Shown in pieces: positions 21,532 to 34,705 of a stretch of DNA of 64,000 nt. Positions within the stretch are counted from its first letter, which is position 1. The number at the start of each line of letters is the position of its first letter. The position numbers were made by a program, and so were the translations under genes. Location of the stretch: NCBI GenBank assembly GCA_029582165.1, contig CM055877.1, positions 29,781,241 through 29,845,240 of the forward strand, given 5' to 3'. This stretch comes from Portulaca oleracea (lineage: Eukaryota; Streptophyta; Magnoliopsida; Caryophyllales; Portulacaceae). The notes beneath the pieces were generated by a model. The model searched no databases, was not told where the DNA came from, and saw nothing but the letters and a program-made list of their open reading frames with translations.

Positions 21532-22753
21532 TCGTCCTCCTGCGTTACGCGGTGGTTGCCTTTGACGACGAGGCGGGTTCTGCCGCCTCCTTGGTTGATC
21601 TGATTCCCACCGGGACCACCCCGGTTTTGTTGTTGCGGCCTTGGGTTTCCATTATAGCCTCCCCGATTTTGATATGTTGACTGCGGGGCTCTCCAGTTCC
21701 CATTGTTTCCATTGTTCCCGCCATTTCTATTGTTTCCACCATTGCGCCCCCAAGGTCGCTGAGGGCACATGCATACATGATGTTGGAGGCTTCCACGCTT
21801 AAAGCATCCTCCTCGCACATTTCTTGCTTTACAATCCAGAGGGTAATGGCCCTACTGCACTTTGCATATCGGGACATACGGTGGCCTACGCCCCGAAGAC
21901 TGATTTCCCTGCCAATTATTAGGGCGGAATCTCTTCTCTTGGTAGGGTTGAGGTGGGTTGAATCGGGGTTGCTCCTTTCTCTTATGCCCCTGTATGCCAA
22001 GTTGTCGTTCCATATCGAGCATTACTCTCTCCACAGTGAGAGCAACATTAAGCATGTTCTGGTAGGAAGTGAAGTCTCGTGATGACATACGATCCTGAAT
22101 CCTGCAGTTCAATCCATCCCAGAAACGATCCATCCTCAATTGCTCACTAGACACAAGGGCAGGTGCAAACCGAGATAGTTCGGTGAACTTAGTAGAGTAA
22201 GCGAGTACGCTTCGCTCTCCTTGGCGTAATTCCATGAATTCCTTTTCCTTCGTCTTTTGAAGGGACATAGGATAGAACCGATCTTTCAGCACAGCCTTAA
22301 AATGGTTCCAATCAAAACCCGGTTCAGTTCGTATCTCCTTTACACTGGCCCACCATAGATCGGCCTCCTCCTTCAGGTGGTATGCAGCAAAATCCACCCG
22401 TAGCTCCTCGCGACAACGGGTTGTGTCGAAGATCTTTTCAATCTCCCTAACCCAATCTTCAAAGACTTTGGGGTCAGCTACCCCTGTATAAGCGGGCGGG
22501 TTAAAGCTATTAAACCTTCGGAGAAGAGCAGAGGGGTCATTTTCCCTTTCTCCTCCTTGTCGATCCACCACTCTCTTCAGTAGATCCTCGTGCTTGTTAA
22601 GAATCTCAATCATCAGCAGGCTAGCAAGGTCATTCCCTGGTGTTGTTGTACTCGGCCCGGATATCAAGTGAGGAAGACGCTGACGCAGTCTTGGCCGCGG
22701 CTTGAGGGCGCTCCGACACGTGGTTGGGTTGAGAACCGTTCACGTCCGACATC
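21522..22753 (-). pseudogene. Gypsy gag
   Basis: Frame 21852-22667 has the retrotransposon gag domain (AYTGVADPKVFEDWVREIEK, then YHLKEEADLWWASV and MELRQGERSVLAYSTKFTEL). The likely original ATG at 22753 (MSDVNGSQPN) is in another frame, implying a small indel. The zinc knuckle (GHYPLDCKARNV...CFKRGSLQHHVCMCPQ) follows a stop at about 21852 and has lost the first cysteine pair spacing. A Gly/Asn/Gln-rich RNA-binding tail ends at 21522. Confidence 0.9.
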
Positions 22754-23168
22754 CTGGTTCAAAGGGTCGATTTAGACTACTTAGGGTTTAATCTCACAGC
22801 GTAAATCACCAATTCTAAGGAGGGACTATCCAATCAAACTACCTCATAAAAGTTCTAAGCAGATACAAAACTGCAACATATTTCAACAGATAGGCCCAGA
22901 TAATAGCATCATATTCCACATACTCTTTCATCGCGCACCATTTAAAAAGGGAAGAAGAAGATATATACTATCACCTCTAAATCAAGACTATTATTTATAA
23001 TACTTGCACACCAGCGTCGTAGTATGTAAATCTATCCCCTATATTGGTGTTATCACGCAAAGAAACAGCACACCACACTTAGAGATATATCACAATCAAG
23101 CTCAATCAAGCTAACCATGCATAATTAAGTTACAGCAAAAAATCCTAATACTAATATTACTATCCCAC
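22754..23168. other. Non-coding spacer between extra ORF and gag
   Basis: AT-richer sequence between the stop of the extra ORF and the gag start. In element orientation this is leader before gag. I saw no ORF or recognisable site. Confidence 0.5.
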
Positions 23169-23636
23169 TCATATGATCCTCCTACACAGAGGGTTCTTCC
23201 TAGCTGCGATCGGAGTCCAATCTGGATCATCAGACTCATCCCCTGAGTTCTCTTCGGGGTCTTCTCCTATCTCCCAGTCCACCTCGAGTTTTAGGGAGAA
23301 CGGAACCGTTAGGATTGTTACCGAATCGTTAGGCTTAAGTTTAAGTTTCGAGGACGAAACTTCTTTTAAGGAGGTAATGATGTAAGATCCCGAAAAATCC
23401 AAAGATGTTGACCGTGACATCGTTAGTAAATTAGGTTTACTTCGTTGCTTATTATTATTCGTTTGTGTTTTATTTTGCTAACACTTGAGCTCGTAGGATC
23501 GTGAGAGACTAACAAGGGTATATCGGTAATTTCATGGGATTAGTATTATTAGTTTTACTCTTTTTATTATTAGTATTACTATTAATATTATTGAGTTATG
23601 TGATTAATTACGTGAATATTATTTGCTATGTGATTA

Positions 23637-23671
<35 letters not shown>

Positions 23672-24531
23672 CTATTATTATTATTATTAGCTTATTCTTA
23701 GAAAAATCAGTTTGTTTTAATTGTTTTAGTGTTGGGTTGGGCTAAGAGTTAGAATTAGACTAATTGGGCCTAAATTGTTGGATGATATAAAACCCCTCTC
23801 TCTCTCCCTAAAATCCTAATAATCTTCAAACCCTAAACCCTAACCCTAGCCTTCCCCCCTCTCTCTCTCTCCCTGCGCGTCTGCCGTCCCTCAGCCACCA
23901 CCGCGCTGCGCCGCCACCGCCGGGAGTCGCCGGAAACCGCCGCTCTTTCCCTCTCTCGTTCTTTCTCTTTTTCTCTCTCCCTCTCGATCTCCCTGTCCAC
24001 CATAACCTCATCCTCGGGTTCGGTCTCCTGTTCAGGCTCATCAGCAGGTGCAGCTGTAACTCCAGAGGTCACCTCGGGCTCAGAATCCTCCTCTGGATCT
24101 TCCTCTAGGTCACTCTCGGGATCCATGTCCATGACAGGTGCTGGGGCGGGGTTCACTTGAACTTCTTCCACATCACGCTTCCAAATCTTGGCAATCTCAT
24201 CGAAGACTTCCGGAATTCATTGCTCCGGCCCCATTCGGTACCTCTTACACCAACAACACGGGTGGGGATACTCCTCGACCGGAAGAGGGGGTGGTAGCAA
24301 TAATGGTACAGTATGGCTCTACCAAGGGTCGTCCCGAAGCGTGAGCAAAAATGCATTCGCCTGACTCTCATCGTTACCACGAAGGCATGAGTTCGGAACG
24401 TCTTTAGTGTACTTGTCAATCTCGTCGTAGAAGTTTATCATATGAGTTCCCAATTTCTCCTTGGGGAGAATGGGAGTATAACGATAAAAACACGGGGTGG
24501 GATGACGATAACAGTGTGTGCGTTGTGCCAT
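23169..24531 (-). pseudogene. Extra ORF upstream of gag in the Tekay-type element, interrupted
   Basis: On the - strand from ATG 24531 one frame reads MAQRTHCYRHPTPCFYRYTP, FYDEIDKYTKDVPNSC, ANAFLLTLRDDPW, a TAG, VEEYPHPCCWCKRYRMGPEQ, a TGA, IPEVFDEIAKIWKRDVEEVQ, then a long acidic stretch ending EDEVMV. Removing the 718-bp insert at 23277-23994 joins this in frame to DWEIGEDPEENSGDESDD and RKNPLCRRII, stop at 23169. The ancestral product was about 215 residues: a Cys/His-containing N-terminal half and an acidic C-terminal half. It is not gag or pol and I do not recognise a family. Two stops plus the insert make this copy a pseudogene. Function unknown. Confidence 0.65.
23277..23994 (+). mobile_element. 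Inverted fragment of polypurine tract plus partial LTR inside the extra ORF
   Basis: This segment reads, on the + strand, CTCGAGTTTTAGGG..., a polypurine tract (TTTTAAGGAGGTAATGA), then TGTAAGATCCCGAAAAATCC and about 610 bp of LTR ending at CGATCTCCCTGTC. It is the reverse complement of about 17330-18056 of the same element. A six-base direct repeat GTCCAC flanks it (23277-23282 and 23995-24000). The ORFs found inside it are LTR leader sequence. Confidence 0.85.
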
Positions 24532-24697
24532 CCTACAGGGTTAGAACATATTAGCAACACAGAAATTAAAGACATAATCATGTAGTAATAGGAAAGCATA
24601 AACCCTTTTCCCATCCTACGCTCATCACTCCGACTTAGCTTCCTAGGGTCCAACTAAACTTATAGGACTCTGAGGAGCTACTAGGTCGCAACCCAGA

Positions 24698-24709
24698 GCT
24701 CTTATACCA
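24698..24709 (-). other. Primer binding site of the Tekay-type element
   Basis: Three bases inside the 5' LTR (element orientation) the - strand reads TGGTATAAGAGC. This is one mismatch from the usual plant initiator-Met tRNA site TGGTATCAGAGC. Confidence 0.8.
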
Positions 24710-24712
24710 TTC

Positions 24713-26667
24713 TGTAATGCCCCGAAATTCAATTATCGAAAAGTCAAAGTCAAACTAACGTTAACAGACAAAATTTAGCGGAAGACTTAAACTCTTATTG
24801 GGCGTCACTGCCGTATCCCCGAAGGAACACAAGGCAAGAAGGAAAAACAACGACTGTCTGTCAACGGCAACCAACTAACAAACTCATACTTAGAAATAAA
24901 CCTCAAACTGACTTCAAGTCTTTCAAAAAGAAGCATAACAAAAGTAACGACTCCTAGACATGTCGTCCTCACTTCTAATTCCCTTCCCCAGCATATTGAT
25001 CAGCACCTGAAAACAAAACATTTCAAAAATGAGGGGGAAAACTCAATAATGTCTACCCCTAACGTTAAAAACAGGTTAAGTTCATTTCAATTCATTTGAG
25101 GAAGGGGAAACAAGTCAAACCTTTTAATAAACCGTTTAACCCATACAACTATTTTCCTCAACCCAACCCATTCATTTTATAATGCGGGCGGGATATCAAA
25201 TCCCATATAGTAACATCGCCTACCAAAGGCATCAAAACAATCGCCTACCAAAGGCATCAAGGTAACCGCCTACCAAAGGCATAAATATAGTAATCGCCTA
25301 CCAAAGGCATCAAAGTAACCGCCTACCAAAGGCATTAAAGTAACCTCCTACCAAAGGCATTTAAGTAACCGCCTACCAAAGGCATCAACAGAACAAACCC
25401 GCTTAATGTTTCACTTGAGTTATTAGTATATTATTCAAACTCAGCTCACAACTCTCAAGTCAAACCCAACCCAGGTTATCAAACCAATAATAAAACCACT
25501 ACTAAAAGACCATCCAATTTCTCAACTCAATAAAATCAAAGCACAAAAAAATACAAATAGTTCTCCAAAACAGATGGTCATATTTCCACAAAAGTCCCCT
25601 TTCGAGATACAATTATCAAAACAGATTAGAAAGCATTAAAACACATTTATAAAGAGCATCCCGGTGGGGATTAGAGTTGAGACATTACCTGGTTAACTTC
25701 ACTTCACAGCAAAACGAACACATTTGAGCTCACTAACGACGCGAGTTAGCTTGGGCGTTTAGGGTTAGGGCACGGGTTCCGGCGACTGGGCGTGCGACTG
25801 GTCGAGGCGGTGGCGTCAGGCGAGACTCCGGTGACGTCGGCGGCGGCGGAGGGTGTCTAGGTTGTCGAGAGTCGCGGTGGTGGAGACGATCGGTGGTGGT
25901 CAGAGTCGAACCCAACAACGACACTTCGTTTCTTCGTGTCTGAGCGGGCGTGCGGCGGTTTCTGGTGATGACGAGGGTCGCGCGGTGGTCGGTAGTCGAC
26001 GACGACGACCAAGGTGGCGATTGGTGGTGGCGTCGCGGTGGCAGGAGGCGAGAGAGACAGGGAGATCGAGAGGGAGAGAGAAAAAGAGAAAGAACGACAG
26101 AGGGAAGGAGCGGCGGTTTCCGGCGACTCCCGGCGGTGGCGGCGCAGCGCGGTGGTGGCTGGGGGACGGCAGACGCGCAGGGAGAGAGAGAGAGAGGGGA
26201 AGGCTAGGGTTAGGGTTTAGGGTTTGAATATTATTAGGGTTTGAGGGAGAGAGAGAGGGGTTTTATATGATCCAACAATTTAGGCCCAATTAGTCTAATC
26301 CTAACTCTTAGCCCAATCCAACACTAAAACAATTAAAACAAACTGATTTTTCTAAGAATAAGCTAATAATAATAATAATAGTAATAATAATAATAATACT
26401 AATAATAATATAATCACATAGCAAATAATATTCACGTAATTAATCACATAACTCAATAATATTAATAGTAATACTAATAATAAAAAGAGTAAAACTAATA
26501 ATACTAAACTCATGAAATTACCGATATACCCTTGTCAGTCTCTCACGATCCTATGAGCTCAAGTGTTAGCAAAATAAAACACAAACGAATAATAATAAGC
26601 AACGGAGTCAAACCTAATTTACTAACGACGTCACGGTCAACATCTTTGGATTTTTCGGAGTTTTACA
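24713..26667 (-). repeat. LTR (5' LTR in element orientation)
   Basis: Starts TGTAATGCCCCG and ends TTTTACA, 1955 bp. It is collinear with 15997-17956, with scattered substitutions and small indels. The TATA box is the complement of 26261-26267. In element orientation the GC-rich, telobox-bearing leader lies just downstream of it. Confidence 0.92.
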
Positions 26668-27925
26668 TATACCATTATTAATGCATATTCTATTCCATTG
26701 TTCCTACATATATATATACTACTATCGCTTCACATCACACTTTTAAGGTAATTTTTTTCCTTCCCTTATAAAAAGCTCATTTTAATGATTGGGAATATTT
26801 TATTAGTTGAGTCTTAGGAAAGATTATATTCAGTTGTGTCTATATTTTCCCTTCCCCTTATAAAAAAAACTCATTTTAATGATTTTATATAGGTAGAGTT
26901 CAAAGGTTTTCCCTCCTCCCTTTTCAAAAAGCTCATTGATAATTTTTATTAAGTACTAAATTGTAAAGTAATAAATATTAAGTAATAAAATAATTTTATA
27001 AAAAACTCATAATAAAATATTATGTAGTAAAATAATTTCATAAAAATCCTATTAATTAGTTTAATGATGAAAAATATAAAGTATAGAACTTACGCCCTGC
27101 ACAACACACGTATATATGGTTATTGATATTTACCCATATCCCTTCCCTCCTTCCATCTTGAGATCTTATGCAAGAAAGCATATGAGCCATTGATTTTTTC
27201 TTTCAATGTAAAATCAAATATTATAAACAGGAAACAACGTGAAAAATTGTCTAATTCAATGTAAAATGGTAAAAGATATAGAAAAAGAGCAATGTAAAAT
27301 GTTCATGGTTATTGATTTTTTTCAATGTAAAATGAGAATAAATTAAAAATATTAAATAAAAGAGCAAAATAGTCAAAAATATAGAAAAAGAACAAATAAA
27401 AAGAGATAGGTGAAGTATCAAACCAATTTAATTTTATCTAATTTAATCGCAGATTTAATTTATCTAAATCACTTTAATTTAATATTATAAAAATAAATAA
27501 AACAAAGTAACCCGTGCATAGCACGGGCAAAAAGACTAGTAATAATATAAATACATAAAGTTTAAAACTTTACTTCACATGACATTATAAACTTATAAAA
27601 ACAAACAAAGGAGTTTTAGAATTCTCTTTAGGTACTTACAACATAAATTTTCATAAAGAAAACCGGATAGTAACTTACTAACAATATATACGTAATAATC
27701 AAATAGTAATAACATAACTACGTAAATTTTGAAACTTTAATAAATATAATACATTATAAAATTAAGGAAAACAGAAGGAGAGAGTTTAGAACACCTTTTG
27801 AATAATTACAACACATAACTTTAACATATAAAACAAATACATAATTTCAAACTAATAAATCATAAAATAAAACTGTAGTTAAACAATATACTTATGAATA
27901 TGAATCCAAACGAGATTAAAACACA

Positions 27926-27926
<1 letters not shown>

Positions 27927-27983
<57 letters not shown>

Positions 27984-28010
27984 GTAATAATAATAATAAT
28001 AATAATTAAA
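27927..28010. repeat. (TAA)n microsatellite in the LTR part of the array
   Basis: A trinucleotide tract interrupted by AATGT. Shorter versions occur at about 29908-29960, 31860-31910, 33791-33835 and 39378-39430; its length difference explains much of the unit-length variation. Confidence 0.9.
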
Positions 28011-29906
28011 GAAGCATACGAATAATCACGTACGAAGCAACTGTAGCGGCAGCGGCACCGGCAATAACGTCAGGGCAACGAGCCTATTTCAGGGGTTCCT
28101 CGAGCCACGATGGCGGTTCCGATGGCCCAGGTGGTGAGCGTTGGTCGAAGGTGGGACTGCAGGTGACCTCCTGGTGGTGTTGGTGGTTGTCGACGATGTC
28201 CGGAGAGGAGATGGGAAGTGGCCGAACAGGGGCGGCAACACCAAATGATGCCACATGTAAATCATATCCCAACCTATCAAATTTCCTGTGTCATCAATTA
28301 GTATGTAGCTTAAGATGGAAGAACAATTACAATTTAATATGTTACAAGAATCATTACATCAATTTTAAATTAAACTTTGAAAAATCATTATCCAATTGCA
28401 ATTGGACCTTTAAGTTCCTCATATTTTCTAGGAAGTTTATTGTACAAAAACAAAAGATTGTAAAAATCAACAATTACTCCAATTTATTGTATGTAAAATG
28501 TAAATATGATTTATTATATTCAACTTGACATTCAGTTACAGAAATACCAAAAGTCCAAAAGAATAAGTTCTTTTTCACTCATTGCTCATTATAAACACCT
28601 AAATCTTCCTTATTCTCTCTTCGTTGTTATCTGTTATATAATCAATAATTATACCATTATTAATGCATATTCTATTCCATTGTTCCTACATATATATACT
28701 ACTATCGCTCCACATCACACTTTTAAGGTAATTTTTTTCCTTCCCCTTATAAAAAGCTCATTTTAATGATTGGGGATATTTTATTAGTTGAGTCTTAGGA
28801 AAGATTATATTCAGTTGTGTCTATATTTTCCTTTCCCCTTATAAAAAAGCTCATTGTAATGATTTTATATAGGTAGAGTTCAAAGGTTTTCCCTCCTCCC
28901 TTTTTAAAAAGCTCATTGATAATTTTTATTAAGTACTAAATTGTAAAGTAATATATATTAAGTAATAAAATAATTTTATAAAAAACTCATAATAAAATAT
29001 TACGTAGTAAAATGATTTCATATAAATCCTATTAATTAGTTTAATGATGAAAAATATAAAGTATAGAACTTACGCCCCGCACAACACACGTATATATGGT
29101 TATTGATATTTACCCATATCTCTTCCCTCCTTCCATCTTGAGATCTTATGCAAGAAAGCATATGAGCCATTGATTTTTTTTTCAATGTAAAATCAAATAT
29201 TATAAACAGGAAACAACGTGAAAAATTATCTAATTCAATGTAAAATGGTAAAAGATATAGAAAAAGAGCAATGTAAAATGTTCATGGTTATTGACTTTTT
29301 TCAATGTAAAATGAGAATAAATTAAAAATATTAAATAAAAGAGCAAAATAGTCAAAAATATAGAAAAAGAACTAATAAAAAGAGATATGTGAAGTATCAA
29401 ACCAATTTAATTTTATCTAATTTAATCGCAGATTGAATTTATCTAAATCACTTCAATTTAATATTAAAAACAATAAATAAAACAAAGTAACCCGTGCATA
29501 ACACGGGTAAAAAGACTAGTAATAATATAAATACATAAAGTTTAAAACTTTACTACACATAAACATTATAAACTTATAAAAACAAACAAAGGAGTTTTAG
29601 AATTCTCTTTAGGTACTTACAACATAAATTTTCATAAAGAAAACGGAATAGTAACTTACTAACAATATGTACGTAATAATCAAATAGTAATAACATAACA
29701 ACGTAAATTTTGAAACTTTAATAAATATAATACATTATAAAATTAAGGAAAACAGAAGGAGAGAGTTTAGAACACCTTTTGAATAATTACAACACATAAC
29801 TTTAACATATAAAACAAATACATAATTTCAAACTAATAAATCATAAAATAAAACTGTAGTTAAACAATATACTTATGAATATGAATCCAAACGAGATTAA
29901 AACACA

Positions 29907-29937
<31 letters not shown>

Positions 29938-31860
29938 GTAATAATAATAATAATAATAATTAAAGAAGCATACGAATAATCACGTACGAAGCAACTGTAG
30001 CGGCAGCGGCACCGGCAATAACGTCAGGGCAACGAGCCTATTTCAGGGGTTCCTCGAGCCACGATGGCGGTTCCGATGGCCCAGGTGGTGAGCGTTGGTC
30101 GAAGGTGGGACTGCAGGTGACCTCCTGGTGGTGTTGGTGGTTGTCGACGATGTCCGGAGAGGAGATGGGAAGTGGCCGAACAGGGGCGGCAACACCAAAT
30201 GATGCCACATGTAAATCATATCCCAACCTATCAAATTTCCTGTGTCATCAATTAGTATGTAGCTTAAGATGGAAGAACAATTACAATTTAATATGTTACA
30301 AGAATCATTACATCAATTTTAAATTAAACTTTGAAAAATCATTATCCAATTGCAATTGGACCTTTAAGTTCCTCATATTTTCTAGGAAGTTTATTGTACA
30401 AAAACAAAAGATTGTAAAAATCAACAATTACTCCAATTTATTGTATGTAAAATGTAAATATGATTTATTATATTCAACTTGACATTCAGTTACAGAAATA
30501 CCAAAAGTCCAAAAGAATAAGTTCTTTTTCACTCATTGCTCATTATAAACACCTAAATCTTCCTTATTCTCTCTTCGTTGTTATCTGTTATATAATCAAT
30601 AATTATACCATTATTAATGCATATTCTATTCCATTGTTCCTACATATATATACTACTATCGCTCCACATCACACTTTTAAGGTAATTTTTTTCCTTCCCC
30701 TTATAAAAAGCTCATTTTAATGATTGGGGATATTTTATTAGTTGAGTCTTAGGAAAGATTATATTCAGTTGTGTCTATATTTTCCTTTCCCCTTATAAAA
30801 AAGCTCATTGTAATGATTTTATATAGGTAGAGTTCAAAGGTTTTCCCTCCTCCCTTTTTAAAAAGCTCATTGATAATTTTTATTAAGTACTAAATTGTAA
30901 AGTAATATATATTAAGTAATAAAATAATTTTATAAAAAACTCATAATAAAATATTACGTAGTAAAATGATTTCATATAAATCCTATTAATTAGTTTAATG
31001 ATGAAAAATATAAAGTATAGAACTTACGCCCCGCACAACACACGTATATATGGTTATTGATATTTACCCATATCTCTTCCCTCCTTCCATCTTGAGATCT
31101 TATGCAAGAAAGCATATGAGCCATTGATTTTTTTTTCAATGTAAAATCAAATATTATAAACAGGAAACAACGTGAAAAATTATCTAATTCAATGTAAAAT
31201 GGTAAAAGATATAGAAAAAGAGCAATGTAAAATGTTCATGGTTATTGACTTTTTTCAATGTAAAATGAGAATAAATTAAAAATATTAAATAAAAGAGCAA
31301 AATAGTCAAAAATATAGAAAAAGAACTAATAAAAAGAGATATGTGAAGTATCAAACCAATTTAATTTTATCTAATTTAATCGCAGATTGAATTTATCTAA
31401 ATCACTTCAATTTAATATTAAAAACAATAAATAAAACAAAGTAACCCGTGCATAACACGGGTAAAAAGACTAGTAATAATATAAATACATAAAGTTTAAA
31501 ACTTTACTACACATAAACATTATAAACTTATAAAAACAAACAAAGGAGTTTTAGAATTCTCTTTAGGTACTTACAACATAAATTTTCATAAAGAAAACGG
31601 AATAGTAACTTACTAACAATATGTACGTAATAATCAAATAGTAATAACATAACAACGTAAATTTTGAAACTTTAATAAATATAATACATTATAAAATTAA
31701 GGAAAACAGAAGGAGAGAGTTTAGAACACCTTTTGAATAATTACAACACATAACTTTAACATATAAAACAAATACATAATTTCAAACTAATAAATCATAA
31801 AATAAAACTGTAGTTAAACAATATACTTATGAATATGAATCCAAACGAGATTAAAACACA

Positions 31861-31891
<31 letters not shown>

Positions 31892-34705
31892 GTAATAATA
31901 ATAATAATAATTAAAGAAGCATACGAATAATCACGCATTTAAGCAACTGTAGCGGCGGCACCGCAATAACGTGGCAACGAGCCTATTTCAGGGTTCCTCG
32001 AGCCACGATGGCGGTTCCGATGGCCTGTGGTGAGCGTTGGTCGAAGGTGGATCGCAGTGACCTCCGTGGTGTTGGTGGTTGTCGGCGATGTCGGAGAGGA
32101 GATGGGAAGTGGCGACAGGCGGCAACACCAAATGATGCCACATGTAAATCATATCCCAACCTATCAAATTTCCTGTGTCATCAATTAGTATGTAGCTTAA
32201 GATGGAAGAACAATTACAATTTAATATGTTACAAGAATCATTACATCAATTTTAAATTAAACTTTGAAAATCATTATCCAATTGCAATTGGACCTTTAAG
32301 TTCCTCATATTTTCTAGGAAGTTTATTGTACAAAAACAAAAGATTGTAAAATCAACAATTACTCCAATTTATTGTATGTAAAATGTAAATATGATTTATT
32401 ATATTCAACTTGACATTCGATTCTGAAATACCAAAAGTCCAAAAGAATAAGTTCTTTTCACTCATTGCTCATTATAAACACCTAAATCTTCCTTATTCTC
32501 TCTTCGTTGTTATCTGTTATATAATCAATAATTATACCATTATTAATGCATATTCTATTCCATTGTTCCTACATATATATACTACTATCGCTCCACATCA
32601 CACTTTTAAGGTAATTTTTTTCCTTCCCCTTATAAAAAGCTCATTTTAATGATTGGGGATATTTTATTAGTTGAGTCTTAGGAAAGATTATATTCAGTTG
32701 TGTCTATATTTTCCTTTCCCCTTATAAAAAAGCTCATTGTAATGATTTTATATAGGTAGAGTTCAAAGGTTTTCCCTCCTCCCTTTTTAAAAAGCTCATT
32801 GATAATTTTTATTAAGTACTAAATTGTAAAGTAATATATATTAAGTAATAAAATAATTTTATAAAAAACTCATAATAAAATATTACGTAGTAAAATGATT
32901 TCATATAAATCCTATTAATTAGTTTAATGATGAAAAATATAAAGTATAGAACTTACGCCCCGCACAACACACGTATATATGGTTATTGATATTTACCCAT
33001 ATCTCTTCCCTCCTTCCATCTTGAGATCTTATGCAAGAAAGCATATGAGCCATTGATTTTTTTTTCAATGTAAAATCAAATATTATAAACAGGAAACAAC
33101 GTGAAAAATTATCTAATTCAATGTAAAATGGTAAAAGATATAGAAAAAGAGCAATGTAAAATGTTCATGGTTATTGACTTTTTTCAATGTAAAATGAGAA
33201 TAAATTAAAAATATTAAATAAAAGAGCAAAATAGTCAAAAATATAGAAAAAGAACTAATAAAAAGAGATATGTGAAGTATCAAACCAATTTAATTTTATC
33301 TAATTTAATCGCAGATTGAATTTATCTAAATCACTTCAATTTAATATTAAAAACAATAAATAAAACAAAGTAACCCGTGCATAACACGGGTAAAAAGACT
33401 AGTAATAATATAAATACATAAAGTTTAAAACTTTACTACACATAAACATTATAAACTTATAAAAACAAACAAAGGAGTTTTAGAATTCTCTTTAGGTACT
33501 TACAACATAAATTTTCATAAAGAAAACGGAATAGTAACTTACTAACAATATGTACGTAATAATCAAATAGTAATAACATAACAACGTAAATTTTGAAACT
33601 TTAATAAATATAATACATTATAAAATTAAGGAAAACAGAAGGAGAGAGTTTAGAACACCTTTTGAATAATTACAACACATAACTTTAACGTATAAAACGT
33701 ATACTTAATTTAAAACTAATAAATCATAAAATAAAACTGTAGTTAAACAATATACTTATGAATATGAATCCAAACGAGATTAAAACACAAATAATAATAA
33801 TAATAAATATAATAATAATAATAATAATAATAATTAAAGAAGCATACGAATAATCACGTACGAAGCAACTGTAGCGGCAGCGGCACCGGCAATAACGTCA
33901 GGGCAACGAGCCTATTTCGGGGGTTCCTCGAGCCACGATGGCGGTTCCGATGGCCTAGGTGGTGAGCGTTGGTCGAAGGTGGGACTGCAGGCGACCTCTT
34001 GGTGGTGTTGGTGGTTGTCGACGATGTCCGGAGAGGAGATGGGAAGTGGCCGAACAGGGGCGGCAACACCAAATGATGCCACATGTAAATCATATCCCAA
34101 CCTATCAAATTTCCTGTGTCATCAATTAGTATGTAGCTTAAGATGGAAGAACAATTACAATTTAATATGTTACAAGAATCATTACATCAATTTTTAATTA
34201 AACTTTGAAAAATCATTATCCAATTGCAATTGGACCTTTAAGTTCCTCATATTTTCCAAGGAGTTTATTGTGCAAAAACAAAAGATTGTAAAAATCAACA
34301 ATTACTCCAATTTATTTTACGTAAAATGTAAATATGATTTATTATATTCAACTTGACATTCAGTTAAAGAAATACCAAAAGTCCAAAAGAATAAGTTCTT
34401 TTTCACTCATTGCTCATTATAAACACCTAAATCTTCCTTATTCTTTCTTCGTTGTTATCTGTTATATAATCAATAATTATACCATTATTAATGCATATTC
34501 TATTCCATTGTTCCTACATATATATACTACTATCGCTTCACATCACACTTTTAAGGTAATTTTTTTCCTTCCCCTTATAAAAAGCTCATTTCAATGATTG
34601 GGGATATTTTATTAGTTGAGTCTTAGGAAAGATTATATTCAGTTGTGTCTATATTTTCCCTTCCCCTTATAAAAAAGCTCATTTTAATGATTTTATATAG
34701 GTAGA

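Larger units (their letters stand above)
15997..26667 (-). mobile_element. Ty3/Gypsy element, chromovirus Tekay/Del type, decayed
   Basis: It has two LTRs (15997-17956 and 24713-26667) and a perfect TATAC target duplication (15992-15996, 26668-26672). Genes read on the - strand: extra ORF, gag, protease, reverse transcriptase, RNase H, integrase, chromodomain. This order and the C-terminal chromodomain place it among chromoviruses, most like the Tekay/Del lineage. Pol is broken by in-frame stops at 21172-21174, 20557-20559, 20017-20019 and 18667-18669 and by a frameshift near 18464, so it is not autonomous. It is inserted in Helitron 3. Confidence 0.92.
15515..27539 (+). mobile_element. Helitron 3, split by a Gypsy element
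   Basis: The 5' end is TCTATTAACTATATTAAAAC at 15515 after an A. The 3' end is CCCGTGCATAGCACGGG, then CAAAAAGA and CTAG ending at 27539, followed by T. This is the A|TC...CTAG|T arrangement of Helitron insertion. Without the Gypsy element at 15997-26667 it is about 1.35 kb and has no Rep/helicase, so it is non-autonomous. Part of it was later amplified in the tandem array to the right. Confidence 0.8.

Noticed and set aside
28084..28528. Repeated small ORFs of 62-125 residues at about 28.1, 30.1, 32.0, 34.0 and 39.6 kb
   Set aside because: They are identical because the DNA is a tandem array; they cross the Helitron-LTR joint and end in AT-rich sequence, with no sign of selection.
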